NCBI GenBank assembly: GCA_018062725.1
Contig: JAGORP010000030.1
Span: forward strand, 1 to 20,058
DNA length: 20,058 bases
Source of the DNA: Flavobacterium sp.
GTDB lineage: Bacteria > Bacteroidota > Bacteroidia > Flavobacteriales > Flavobacteriaceae
Direction of reading: 5' to 3'
The notes under the pieces were generated by a model. It was not told the origin of the DNA and did not search any database. It saw only the letters and a list, made by a program, of their open reading frames with translations. The position numbers and the translations under genes were made by a program. Positions 14,896 to 20,058 of the stretch are shown in pieces; the first letter of the stretch is position 1; every line of letters starts with the position of its first letter.

Positions 14896-14960
14896 TTATT
14901 TATAACTTGAAAACGAAAAGACTTTTCACTTTTCATTTTTCACTTTTTTCTCAAGAAACA

Positions 14961-15317
14961 ATGTCACGCGATATACAACTCAAAGAACGCTGGGAACAGC
15001 TGGTACAAATCCTTTCGGATAAATTTTCTCAGGGAGAAGATTTAGATCTGGATGCCATTATTTATTTAATCGGCGTTCAGGAATTAGGGAAATTTAGTCA
15101 AACCTATAAAAAAGACGAAAAACTTAACTTGATGCACATCGCTATTTGTCGATTGCTTGAGCCTTATGGCTATTATGAATTCGAATATTTCGATAACGAC
15201 GGTTGGCCGCATTATAAAATAAAAGAAGAACTTCCTCCGTTAAAAGCTGGAGAACAATCGGTTTTGATGAAAGAAGCGATTGTGAATTATTTTTTAGAGA
15301 AAGAACTTATTAAGTAA
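14961..15317 (+). CDS. Conserved hypothetical protein upstream of pheS
   Basis: A 118-residue soluble protein, acidic and Leu-rich, that I know only as a conserved hypothetical of Flavobacteriia. No domain is recognised. Visible features are an amphipathic N-terminal part (ERWEQLVQILSDKF), the string DLDAIIYLIGVQELGKF, a His in LNLMHIAICRLLEPYG, and a motif FDNDGWPHYK. I chose the ATG at 14961 (MSRDIQLKERW). The in-frame ATG at 14889 would add 24 residues read from CTTTTCA-repeat text, ending SLFSQET, which looks non-coding. It shares its strand with pheS, 89 bases on, but a hairpin and a promoter box lie between, so pheS is probably transcribed separately. Confidence 0.82.
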   Translation: MSRDIQLKERWEQLVQILSDKFSQGEDLDLDAIIYLIGVQELGKFSQTYKKDEKLNLMHIAICRLLEPYGYYEFEYFDNDGWPHYKIKEELPPLKAGEQSVLMKEAIVNYFLEKELIK

Positions 15318-15328
15318 AGTAAATGATG

Positions 15329-15376
15329 GATGTTAGATGATGGATGAAAAATAAATCATCTAACATCTAACTTTTT
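15329..15376 (+). terminator. Hairpin between the hypothetical gene and pheS
   Basis: GATGTTAGATGAT (15329-15341) pairs perfectly with ATCATCTAACATC (15355-15367): a 13-bp stem with a 13-base loop, followed by TAAC and five T (15372-15376). It could terminate the upstream transcript weakly. The left part also reads as tandem GATGGATG/TTAGATGATGG text, so it may be another repeat-derived palindrome. Confidence 0.5.
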
Positions 15377-15378
15377 CC

Positions 15379-15386
15379 TAAATTTG
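15379..15386 (+). promoter_or_regulatory. Bacteroidota -7 promoter box for pheS
   Basis: TAAATTTG matches the -7 consensus TAnnTTTG exactly and lies 20 bases before the pheS ATG, giving a very short leader. No TTG is seen at the usual -33 spacing, where the right arm of the hairpin lies instead. Confidence 0.5.
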
Positions 15387-15406
15387 CACCTTTATAGAAT
15401 TGAACA

Positions 15407-16426
15407 ATGACAGACAAGATTAAAGAATATATTGAAGAAGCGAAGGCTTTTACTACTCAAAATAAAGAAAAACTAGAAGAGTTCCGAATCAAATTCCTAG
15501 GAAGTAAAGGTTTGGTGAAAGATATTTTTGCCGAATTTAAAAATGTCCCCAACGACCAGAAAAAAGAATTTGGACAAGTAATCAACTTGCTGAAAACCAT
15601 CGCGGAAGAGAAAGTAAAAGCAATTCAAGATGAGTTGGAAAGCAAAGAAGTCGTAGGCGGAATCTATGGTGATTTGTCACGTCCGGCAGAGCCATTTAAA
15701 ATTGGTTCACGCCATCCTATTTCATTGGTAAAAAATCAAGTGATTGATATTTTTTCAAATATTGGTTTCAATGTTTCGGAAGGACCGGAAATTGAAGACG
15801 ATTGGCACAATTTCACCGCATTAAATTTACCAGAATACCACCCGGCAAGAGACATGCAGGACACATTCTTCATTCAAACGAATCCAGATATTTTGTTGCG
15901 TACGCACACGTCATCAGTGCAGGTGCGTTATATGGAAAATAACAAACCACCAATTCGTACGATTTCTCCAGGTAGAGTTTTTCGTAATGAAGCAGTTTCA
16001 TCACGTTCACACTGTATTTTCCACCAAGTGGAAGGTTTGTATATTGATAAAGATGTTTCGTTTGCCGACTTGAAGCAAACGCTTTTATATTTCACCAAAG
16101 AGATGTTCGGAAAGTCGAAAATTCGTTTGCGTCCTTCTTATTTCCCATTTACCGAGCCAAGTGCTGAGGTAGACATTTACTGGGGATTAAAAACCGAAAC
16201 CGATTACCGTATTACCAAAGGTACCGGTTGGTTGGAAATTATGGGCTGTGGAATGGTAGATCCAAACGTATTGAAAAATTGTGATATCAATCCAGACGAA
16301 TACAACGGATTCGCTTTCGGAATGGGAATTGAGCGTATGGCGATGTTGTTATACCAAATCAGCGATATTCGTATGTTTTATGAAAACGACGTACGTTTCT
16401 TAGAGCAGTTTAAGTCATCGATATAG
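15407..16426 (+). CDS. pheS: Phenylalanyl-tRNA synthetase alpha subunit
   Basis: Catalytic alpha subunit of the (alpha-beta)2 enzyme that charges tRNA-Phe with phenylalanine in the cytoplasm. It has 339 residues, a normal length. The N-terminal coiled coil that contacts tRNA covers about 1-80. The class II motifs are present: the motif 1 region at 103-130 (SRHPISLVKNQVIDIFSNIG), motif 2 at 190-211 (RVFRNEAVSSRSHCIFHQVE) and motif 3 at 301-310 (GFAFGMGIER). The Phe-binding stretch YFPFTEPSAEVD (245-256) and the glycine-rich GTGWLEIMGCGM (272-283) are intact. No pheT is adjacent, as is common in Bacteroidota. The final base of its TAG stop is also the first base of a dispersed-type repeat (16426-16450). 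Confidence 0.98.
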   Translation: MTDKIKEYIEEAKAFTTQNKEKLEEFRIKFLGSKGLVKDIFAEFKNVPNDQKKEFGQVINLLKTIAEEKVKAIQDELESKEVVGGIYGDLSRPAEPFKIGSRHPISLVKNQVIDIFSNIGFNVSEGPEIEDDWHNFTALNLPEYHPARDMQDTFFIQTNPDILLRTHTSSVQVRYMENNKPPIRTISPGRVFRNEAVSSRSHCIFHQVEGLYIDKDVSFADLKQTLLYFTKEMFGKSKIRLRPSYFPFTEPSAEVDIYWGLKTETDYRITKGTGWLEIMGCGMVDPNVLKNCDINPDEYNGFAFGMGIERMAMLLYQISDIRMFYENDVRFLEQFKSSI

Positions 16427-16450
16427 TCATTGCGAGGAACGAAGCAATCT
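16426..16450 (+). repeat. CATTGCGAGG-type short interspersed repeat
   Basis: A 25-base unit starting GTCATTGCGAGGAACG and ending CAATCT, with inverted ends ATTGC (16429-16433) and GCAAT (16444-16448). From memory this unit is common in intergenic DNA of many bacteria, including Bacteroidota; I cannot count copies here. It spans from the last base of the pheS stop codon to 9 bases before the next ATG and generates a false upstream TTG start at 16430. Confidence 0.6.
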
Positions 16451-16459
16451 AAAAACGTT

Positions 16460-16867
16460 ATGAAAGAAGATATCATCATCCCTAAAGTAGAAAACGTATT
16501 CCTAGCGGCCATTCAAGAGTGGAACGATGATTTTATGGAAAACGTTTGGTACGTTCATCTAGTCAATGATTCTGATTTTGATTTGGATGGCGTTATGGTA
16601 GTTTCAAAAGCATTTGGAACGATTGATGGCGAAATGAAAAAAACCTCGCTTTTACGTCATGCCTTTCAACAAGTTCCGACGCAGTCGCTTGTAAAAGTAG
16701 AAATGATTGAAAAAAGTGTTTTGGAACTCAACAACGAGTTTATGGTGACCTATTTCATTGGAAATACGCTGTACGATAAAAAATTCATCTTCCGTAAAAA
16801 CACCATCAACGAACGCGCTACGGAAGAAGTGCCACACATTTGGAAAAATGGAGTTGTGGTGCGATAG
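16460..16867 (+). CDS. Conserved hypothetical protein downstream of pheS
   Basis: A 135-residue soluble protein, known to me only as a conserved flavobacterial hypothetical. The sequence is rich in beta-type stretches (VWYVHLVNDSDFDLDGVMVV, EFMVTYFIGNTLYDKKFIF), with no signal peptide, helix or catalytic motif. I chose the ATG at 16460 (MKEDIIIPKV). The frame is open back to a TTG at 16430, but those ten codons are the short interspersed repeat. With only 33 bases after pheS it is probably co-transcribed with it. It ends at a strong bidirectional hairpin shared with the convergent gpsA. Confidence 0.83.
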   Translation: MKEDIIIPKVENVFLAAIQEWNDDFMENVWYVHLVNDSDFDLDGVMVVSKAFGTIDGEMKKTSLLRHAFQQVPTQSLVKVEMIEKSVLELNNEFMVTYFIGNTLYDKKFIFRKNTINERATEEVPHIWKNGVVVR

Positions 16868-16899
16868 AGTCTAGAATCAATAAAATAGAACAATGAAAA

Positions 16900-16950
16900 A
16901 AGAAGAAAGAGCAAAGACTTTATTTAGATAAGTCTTTGCTCTTTCTTCTT
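16900..16950. terminator. 21-bp perfect hairpin, bidirectional terminator
   Basis: Arms at 16900-16920 and 16930-16950 are perfectly complementary over 21 bases, with a 9-base loop TATTTAGAT. On the minus strand the stem is followed by a T run (A run at 16896-16900), so it is a canonical terminator for gpsA. On the plus strand the tail is only GCCTCTTTTC, so it is weaker for the pheS-side transcript. It lies in the 101-base convergent gap. Confidence 0.85.
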
Positions 16951-16968
16951 GCCTCTTTTCTCTCAGAC

Positions 16969-17964
16969 CTAATCCAACTTATCGGTTAATTTTCGAAAGG
17001 CTTCTTTGGCTTCTTTTCCTTCGTATAACACTTGGTGAACGGCATCTAAAATAGGTGTTTTGGCTTTGTATTCTTGGTTGAGTTTGTAGGCACTTTTGGC
17101 GGCATAATACCCTTCGGCGACCATACTCATTTCCATTTGAGCAGATTTTACGGTGTAACCTTTACCAATCATGTTTCCGAACATACGGTTACGCGAAAAA
17201 ACCGAATAACCGGTTACTAACAAATCGCCCAAATACGCCGAATTGTTAATATTTCGCTTCATTTTGTGGACTTGTTTGATAAAGCGTTTCATTTCGCGAA
17301 TGGCATTACTCATCAACACGGCTTGAAAATTGTCGCCATAACCCAATCCGTGCGCGATACCAGCAGCAATAGAGTAAATGTTTTTTAGTACGGCAGCATA
17401 TTCGGTACCTACAATGTCGTCGGAAGTTTTGGTTTTGATGAAGTAACTCGCCAAGTTTTTAGCCATTATCTTGGCATTGGCTAAATTACCACTGGCAATG
17501 GTCAAATAGGAAAGCCGTTCTAAAGCCACTTCTTCCGCGTGACAAGGTCCGGTAATAACCCCAATGTTATCGTATGGGATATTGTAATTTTTATGAAAAT
17601 GTTCCCCTACAATCAAACTGCTTTCGGGTACAATTCCTTTAATGGCTGAAAAAATAACTTTTCCTTCCAAGCTTTCGGTCATTTTTTCTAATTCGACACT
17701 TAAAAAGGCAGAGGGAATCGCGAAAATAATGAAATCGGCATTTTTTACAGCTTCATTAATATCGTTAGTTAAATGTAGTTTTTTGGTATCAAATTCTACC
17801 GAACTCAAATAATTCGGATTGTGTTTGTGTAGTTTTAAATGTTCAATAGCATAAACACTTCGCATGTACCAAGTTACTTGGTCTACGTTCATGGTTAACA
17901 TTTTGACGATGGCTGTAGCCCAACTACCACCACCTATAACAGCAAATTTTGGTTGTGTACTCAT
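16969..17964 (-). CDS. gpsA: NAD(P)H-dependent glycerol-3-phosphate dehydrogenase
   Basis: Cytoplasmic enzyme reducing dihydroxyacetone phosphate to sn-glycerol 3-phosphate for phospholipid synthesis. From the chosen ATG it has 331 residues. The dinucleotide-binding loop is GGGSWATA (11-18), a flavobacterial variant of GxGxxG, and KG at 109-110 in FSAIKGI is conserved. The block TGPCHAEEVA lies at 138-147, the catalytic lysine is K194 in EYAAVLKNIYSIAAG, and GYGDN (208-212) and SRNRMFG (257-263) are present. I prefer the ATG at 17964 (MSTQPKFAVIGG). The open frame reaches 18021, but the extra 19 residues are translated from a palindromic repeat. A TACCTTTG box on this strand (18092-18099) suggests a leader of about 120 bases containing that palindrome. 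Confidence 0.96.
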   Translation of the reverse strand: MSTQPKFAVIGGGSWATAIVKMLTMNVDQVTWYMRSVYAIEHLKLHKHNPNYLSSVEFDTKKLHLTNDINEAVKNADFIIFAIPSAFLSVELEKMTESLEGKVIFSAIKGIVPESSLIVGEHFHKNYNIPYDNIGVITGPCHAEEVALERLSYLTIASGNLANAKIMAKNLASYFIKTKTSDDIVGTEYAAVLKNIYSIAAGIAHGLGYGDNFQAVLMSNAIREMKRFIKQVHKMKRNINNSAYLGDLLVTGYSVFSRNRMFGNMIGKGYTVKSAQMEMSMVAEGYYAAKSAYKLNQEYKAKTPILDAVHQVLYEGKEAKEAFRKLTDKLD

Positions 17965-17974
17965 ATGTTTCAAT

Positions 17975-18077
17975 TTAGCCCCGATAGTAGCGGCATCCTT
18001 TTTGCAATTCTTAACACCCATTGCAATCGAAATAGTAATGCAAAAAGATACAGCGAATAGCGGGAAAAAGCTCCTAA
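17975..18077. repeat. Long palindromic intergenic repeat in the gpsA leader
   Basis: The left part starts TTAGCCCCGATAGTAGCGG and runs to about 18008. The right part runs from about 18038 and ends GGGAAAAAGCTCCTAA. The best paired core is CTTTTTGCA (17998-18006) with TGCAAAAAG (18039-18047), extended past a bulged C by AT/AT. The outer ends TTAG and CTAA also pair. From memory, very similar palindromes are dispersed in Flavobacterium intergenic regions. It starts 11 bases upstream of the gpsA ATG. Confidence 0.65.
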
Positions 18078-18109
18078 AAAAATTAGAAAATCAAAGGTAC
18101 TAATTTTTT
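18077..18109. other. 10-bp AT-rich hairpin around the gpsA promoter box
   Basis: AAAAAATTAG (18077-18086) and CTAATTTTTT (18100-18109) are perfectly complementary, with the 13-base loop holding the TACCTTTG box of the minus strand. The T run at 18104-18109 also supplies a TTTG that could be the -33 box of the plus-strand lipoprotein gene. Confidence 0.5.
18092..18099 (-). promoter_or_regulatory. Bacteroidota -7 promoter box for gpsA
   Basis: The minus strand reads TACCTTTG, an exact match to TAnnTTTG, about 128 bases before the gpsA ATG. No TTG is visible at the expected -33 distance. Confidence 0.45.
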
Positions 18110-18148
18110 GGCACGCATATTGGATAGGTATTCATGAAACTATAAAAA

Positions 18149-19081
18149 ATGACTGTTATGAAAACGATAAAAACACTTCTGATAGCGATGATTTTGCCTT
18201 TTTTGATGGCTTCTTGTACTACCGATGTTATTGTTGCTGATACTTATCCTGACACTTATGTAAACAATGGAATTTCGTTACCTCAGTTAATGGAAGGCTA
18301 TGATTTATGGTATGTGGATTATGATGCGACTACCGGATCTGGTGATGTGCCTTTTTTGACTAGAGCGTTTACCGTTTCTTTTTTGCAAGGAGATTTGTAT
18401 GCCAATAACAATTTAGCGGGAATTGGGACTACGGGGGATGGTTTTGGAATACGCGTGGGGTATTATGATTACTTTTCGAATGCCATTCGCGTGTATCATA
18501 ACGTGTATGGAGCGTATGATTTGGACGTGTATCAATTGTCTTCTAATCGAATTAAATTGTATGACCGCCGACAAAATACCGCCTATTATTTAACAGGTTA
18601 TCAGAGAAGTACGTTCGATTACAATAAATTATTTAACGACAATATTCATTATTTTTTGCAGGAATACAAAGCTTGGGAAAAAGTGTATACCAGTAATGTA
18701 GGCGCGTTGAATGATTTTGACAACGAACATTTTATCCAATTTATGGCAGGCGGAAGCGATAATAATTTCCGTTCGTCACAAGATGCGCCAGGCACTAATG
18801 TAAATAGTATCTATTGGGATTTTACCGGATTGTATGGGGTTTCAAACACGTCAAATCCGTACACGAAAATTTTAACATTAGATTATGATTTCTGGGGCAA
18901 TGAATCGTTTACACTTAGCGTTATCAATGACAGTCGTATTCGATTGTATCATAATGCAAGTGGAACCACTTATGAATTTGTAGGTAGAGGGTTCATACAA
19001 TATTTACGACAATCGGCCGTTAGAACTAAAAGTGATACCACATTAAGAAAAGAATTCGTAAAAAAAGAGTTAGTTAAATAA
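18149..19081 (+). CDS. Flavobacterial lipoprotein, function unknown
   Basis: A 310-residue predicted lipoprotein with lipobox LMASC (C23 from this start). The cysteine is followed by TTDVIVAD, without the acidic export signal seen in the DUF4382 protein, so it more likely faces the periplasm. The body is rich in Tyr, Asp and Asn and contains two similar beta-type modules: an FTVSFLQGDLYANNN...IGTTGDG block with LYDRRQNTAYYLTGYQR, and a later LDYDFWGNESFTLSV block with RLYHNASGTTYEFVGRGF. This looks like an internal duplication. Relatives in Flavobacterium are, from memory, often labelled nicotinic acid mononucleotide adenylyltransferase. No nucleotidyltransferase motif (HxGH) is visible, so that name should not be used. 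The ATG at 18158 (MKTIKTLL) is an equally good start. The upstream region has TTTG at 18107-18110 and only a poor -7 box. Confidence 0.83.
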   Translation: MTVMKTIKTLLIAMILPFLMASCTTDVIVADTYPDTYVNNGISLPQLMEGYDLWYVDYDATTGSGDVPFLTRAFTVSFLQGDLYANNNLAGIGTTGDGFGIRVGYYDYFSNAIRVYHNVYGAYDLDVYQLSSNRIKLYDRRQNTAYYLTGYQRSTFDYNKLFNDNIHYFLQEYKAWEKVYTSNVGALNDFDNEHFIQFMAGGSDNNFRSSQDAPGTNVNSIYWDFTGLYGVSNTSNPYTKILTLDYDFWGNESFTLSVINDSRIRLYHNASGTTYEFVGRGFIQYLRQSAVRTKSDTTLRKEFVKKELVK

Positions 19082-19128
19082 ATATAATAAAGTTAAGTTA
19101 ATTACGTTTTGTTTTTGGTGTTTAGTAG

Positions 19129-19164
19129 GAAGGCGCTCTAAGGATTTATTCTAGGAGCGCCTTC
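19129..19164. terminator. Bidirectional terminator between convergent genes
   Basis: GAAGGCGCTC (19129-19138) pairs perfectly with GAGCGCCTTC (19155-19164), with a 16-base loop. The GC-rich stem is unusual in this AT-rich DNA. It is followed by TGAATTTTC on the plus strand. It lies in the 106-base gap between the lipoprotein gene and the alcohol dehydrogenase gene. Confidence 0.8.
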
Positions 19165-19187
19165 TGAATTTTCAAAACCCGATAGGT

Positions 19188-20058
19188 TTAATAACTCATT
19201 TCCACAATTGCTCGTACTTTTTCTGGCGTGATGTTTTGTTTTTCACCTAAAGCTTTCCATCCGCGTTCTTCGAAACGATTTACGATAAAATCGGCAGTTT
19301 TTTGAAAGTCTTCCGTATTTTCCGAAAGTTTGGTTTTCATTCCCATAGTATGAAGGAATTCGATGGTTTTTTCTATGGCTTTTTCGGCTTTTTCCTCTAC
19401 TGAATTGCCGGTTATGTTGAATACTCTTTCGCCATATTGGGCTAGTTTTTCTTTTTTGGTATCGAACATCACGCGGTACAAGTTCGGACCTATAATCGCC
19501 AAGGTTCTGGCGTGATCTATTTCGTACAAAGCCGTTAATTCGTGTCCGATCATGTGTGTGGCCCAGTCGGAAGGAACTCCTTTTTGAATCAAACCGTTTA
19601 ATGCCATTGTCGCACACCACATATAATTGGAGGCTAGTTTGTAGTCGGTTGGATTTTCAACGACTGCCGGGCCAATTTCAAGTAAGGTTTGTAAGATACT
19701 TTCTGAAATACGGTCTTGTAATAATGCTTCATGGGGATACGTTAAGTATTGCTCTAACACATGTGTATAGGCATCTACAATTCCGTTTTGAATTTGTCTT
19801 TTTGGAAGCGATTCAATCACCGTTGGGTCACAAATAGAAAATTTTGGAAACAAGGCACTTCCGCCCAACGTTAATTTTTCTTGAGTAGCTTCGATGGTAA
19901 TAACGGCACCCGAATTCATCTCTGAACCCGTAGCAGGTAGCGTTAATACGGTTCCAAACGGAATGACTTCTTCGGAATTTTTAAACAAGATGCGTTGGCG
20001 TAAAATGTCGGCAGCATCTCCTTTTTGGTCAATGGGACCATTATGTTGATCGCTGGTC
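19188..20058 (-). CDS. Iron-dependent alcohol dehydrogenase, YqhD/butanol dehydrogenase type, N-terminus missing
   Basis: C-terminal 289 residues of a group III iron-containing alcohol dehydrogenase that reduces aldehydes to alcohols with NADPH or NADH in the cytoplasm. The frame stays open to the window edge (first full residues TSDQHNGPIDQKGDAADI), so a TTG at 19988 is an internal codon, not a start. About 95 N-terminal residues, including the first nucleotide-binding GGGS motif, would lie outside. The family signature LTLPATGSEMNSGAV is present. The metal-ligand set is intact: Asp and His in GIVDAYTHVLEQY, and two His in THMIGHELTALYEIDHARTL. The closest well-known relative by eye is E. 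coli YqhD. The gene is convergent with the lipoprotein gene and shares a terminator with it. Confidence 0.93.
   Translation of the reverse strand, partial: TSDQHNGPIDQKGDAADILRQRILFKNSEEVIPFGTVLTLPATGSEMNSGAVITIEATQEKLTLGGSALFPKFSICDPTVIESLPKRQIQNGIVDAYTHVLEQYLTYPHEALLQDRISESILQTLLEIGPAVVENPTDYKLASNYMWCATMALNGLIQKGVPSDWATHMIGHELTALYEIDHARTLAIIGPNLYRVMFDTKKEKLAQYGERVFNITGNSVEEKAEKAIEKTIEFLHTMGMKTKLSENTEDFQKTADFIVNRFEERGWKALGEKQNITPEKVRAIVEMSY

Noticed and set aside
14889..14960. Upstream ATG for the hypothetical gene before pheS
   Set aside because: The added 24 residues come from CTTTTCA tandem text and look non-coding.
16430..16459. Upstream TTG start for the gene after pheS
   Set aside because: The ten codons are the interspersed repeat; an ordinary ATG follows at 16460.
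17965..18021. 19-residue N-terminal extension of GpsA
   Set aside because: It is translated from the palindromic repeat. The nucleotide-binding fold starts normally from the ATG at 17964.
1..20058. Defence island, prophage, insertion sequence, CRISPR or toxin-antitoxin system
   Set aside because: No transposase, integrase, phage structural genes, regularly spaced repeats or toxin pairs were seen. The AlbA_2 gene alone among core-type neighbours is not enough.

Overview
The window looks like chromosomal DNA from a Flavobacterium-like member of the Bacteroidota. The evidence is its AT-rich composition, short AT-rich leaders without clear Shine-Dalgarno sites, TAnnTTTG promoter boxes, flavobacterial lipoprotein signals, a complete moxR-DUF58-bat cluster, and pheS without an adjacent pheT. 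Most of it reads as core genome. I see no prophage, insertion sequence, CRISPR array, tRNA or rRNA.

Layout. (1) Positions 1-2683: a TPR-containing, membrane-anchored HisKA_3 histidine kinase (5' end cut by the window edge) and its LuxR-type response regulator, followed by a gene for a 103-residue two-helix membrane protein. A perfect inverted repeat in the gap before that gene is a candidate regulator site. (2) Positions 2694-4794: a minus-strand AlbA_2/Schlafen-type protein, divergent from a DUF4382 lipoprotein that ends in a strong terminator. (3) Positions 4979-14193: an eight-gene same-strand cluster. It encodes a MoxR ATPase, a DUF58 protein, a two-helix BatD-like protein, the VWA proteins BatA and BatB, the TPR protein BatC, the large periplasmic protein BatD, and the TPR+SH3 protein BatE. 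(4) Positions 14261-14895: a minus-strand CvpA-family gene, overlapped at its start by a possible 29-codon membrane-peptide ORF. (5) Positions 14961-16867: a conserved hypothetical gene, pheS with a promoter-like box, and another conserved hypothetical gene. (6) Positions 16969-17964: minus-strand gpsA, whose leader contains a long palindromic repeat. (7) Positions 18149-20058: a lipoprotein gene of a flavobacterial family, convergent with a YqhD/butanol-dehydrogenase type iron alcohol dehydrogenase whose N-terminus lies beyond the window.

How the genes work together. The MoxR/Bat genes probably form one envelope-associated machine: a cytoplasmic AAA+ ATPase acting on membrane-anchored VWA/MIDAS proteins, with periplasmic TPR and BatD partners. 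Its molecular function is unresolved. The kinase and regulator form a self-contained signalling pair.

The least explained signal is in the gaps. Several intergenic spacers, including spacers inside the bat cluster, are filled with short repeat-like units: CTTTGCG-type repeats, a TTTCACARAG tandem, a CATTGCGAGG-type unit that begins within the pheS stop codon, and a TTAGCCCCGAT-type palindrome upstream of gpsA. Several end a few bases before a start codon, so they become the 5' leader of the next gene, and several create false upstream starts. I did not find a clearly new multi-gene system.
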